A stretch of DNA of 64,000 nt. Origin: Scytonematopsis contorta HA4267-MV1. GTDB lineage: Bacteria > Cyanobacteriota > Cyanobacteriia > Cyanobacteriales > Nostocaceae. Under the pieces are notes generated by a model that worked only from the letters and a program-made list of their open reading frames with translations, was not told where the DNA came from and searched no databases. The position numbers and the translations under genes were made by a program. The stretch covers positions 310,001 to 374,000 of the forward strand of contig JAHHIC010000054.1 of the NCBI GenBank assembly GCA_019359035.1, written 5' to 3'. Shown here one piece after another: positions 63,497 through 64,000 of the stretch (its first letter is position 1; each line of letters opens with the position of its first letter).

Positions 63497-64000
63497 ATGA
63501 ATACAACTTTGCAAGATATAGCCCAGCCAATGGTAGTTGGTTTAGGGATTAGGGTGCAGCATTTTTTGGCACAATCGCCAAGGCTGCCAATTAACCAAGG
63601 GGTTACGGAAAGTATTGATGTTGCAGGTAATACTCTGCAACAGCTACAGGGTTTTTTACCTCGCTTGCTAGGCGCGGTATTAATTTTGTTAGTTGGTTGG
63701 CTAATTGCAGCAGTTGCTGCTTGGGCAGTACGCGGAATTCTTAATAGAACTAAAATAGACAACCGCATTGCAGCCGGAATTACTGGTTCTGATACTCTCC
63801 AAGTGGAGAAATTTTTCTCTGACTTGACGTTTTGGGTTATCTTCTTGATAACGGTGGTTGCCGTTTTAGATACCCTGAACTTAAAGGTTGCGTCACAGCC
63901 ATTAAATTCGTTCCTCAGCCAAATAGGCGCTTTTCTACCCAACTTGGTGGGTGCCGGACTTTTGCTAGGAATCGCTTGGCTGGTTGCCACTATCGTCAAA
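63497..64000 (+). CDS. Mechanosensitive ion channel family protein, N-terminal fragment
   Basis: An open frame starts with ATG at 63497 and runs to the window edge without a stop (168 residues). A first helix-rich segment (LPRLLGAVLILLVGWLIAAV, about 62-85) is followed by WAVRGILNRTKIDNRIAAGI, then two more helices (FWVIFLITVVAVLDTLNL and FLPNLVGAGLLLGIAWLVAT). This repeated 'helix then R-hh-K-h-D' arrangement matches the conserved TM-helix unit of cyanobacterial mechanosensitive-channel-like proteins. Channels of this kind release solutes on hypo-osmotic shock. The pore domain itself lies beyond the window. Confidence 0.8.
   Translation, partial: MNTTLQDIAQPMVVGLGIRVQHFLAQSPRLPINQGVTESIDVAGNTLQQLQGFLPRLLGAVLILLVGWLIAAVAAWAVRGILNRTKIDNRIAAGITGSDTLQVEKFFSDLTFWVIFLITVVAVLDTLNLKVASQPLNSFLSQIGAFLPNLVGAGLLLGIAWLVATIVK

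Noticed and set aside
63345-63530. 61-codon minus-strand frame
   Set aside because: It overlaps the start of the plus-strand channel gene, which has clear membrane helices; no independent support.
63493-63999. 168-codon minus-strand frame at the right edge
   Set aside because: It mirrors the plus-strand mechanosensitive channel fragment; its product is Lys/Thr/Ser/Pro-rich without any domain.

Overview
This window looks like chromosome of a filamentous, probably heterocyst-forming (Nostocales-type) cyanobacterium. The evidence is: an atpD-atpC pair separate from other ATP synthase genes, ycf65/PSRP-3, an IcfG-like partner-switching module, KGG and Slr1339-like proteins, Uma2 and DUF4058 proteins, a few HIP1 octamers (GCGATCGC at 15903, 26841 and 45288), and many short tandem repeats and palindromic intergenic repeats. 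All assignments were made by reading the translated sequence; no database was searched.

Layout. (a) 1-12073, minus strand: a co-directional exopolysaccharide operon. It starts with a Wzc-like chain-length/tyrosine-kinase protein, then a GT2 enzyme, a Wzx-type flippase, an HlpA-like GT-A enzyme, an O-antigen polymerase/ligase, four more glycosyltransferases and the start of a WecG/TagA/CpsF enzyme cut by the window edge. Long AT-rich DNA (12074-12956) lies upstream. (b) 12957-19000: an MFS transporter, a divergent small peptide gene with a double-glycine-type leader, a membrane protein with two acetyltransferase domains, small unknown genes and a KGG stress protein. (c) 19099-22776: a NarL-type regulator and two receiver/histidine-kinase hybrids. 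(d) 23008-31125: a GNAT enzyme, an L,D-transpeptidase, an orphan cas6 with a C-terminal helix-turn-helix and no CRISPR array, two tandem VWA proteins, an Slr1339-like protein, a type II NADH dehydrogenase and a 2TM protein. (e) 31392-32276: almost pure tandem repeat DNA. (f) 32317-46578: a beta-propeller protein, Uma2, a DUF6544-like protein, a 1513-residue DNA-binding hybrid kinase with a response regulator, an SH3 protein, tRNA-Ala(GGC), hisF, ruvB, a TPR protein and DUF4058. (g) 46761-52889: glycosyltransferase, APS kinase, sulfotransferase, glycosyltransferase and a PapA/condensation-type acyltransferase; together they suggest a sulfated, acylated glycolipid. (h) 53133-64000: HAD hydrolase, ycf65, HATPase-STAS-PP2C module, atpC/atpD, a PEP-CTERM-like secreted protein, SirB1, SRPBCC and the start of a mechanosensitive channel gene.

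The most unusual themes are the orphan Cas6-HTH fusion, the candidate sulfated-glycolipid locus, the double-glycine peptide, and a repeat biology in which tandem arrays grow out of dispersed palindromes and repeats supply the stop codons of several genes.
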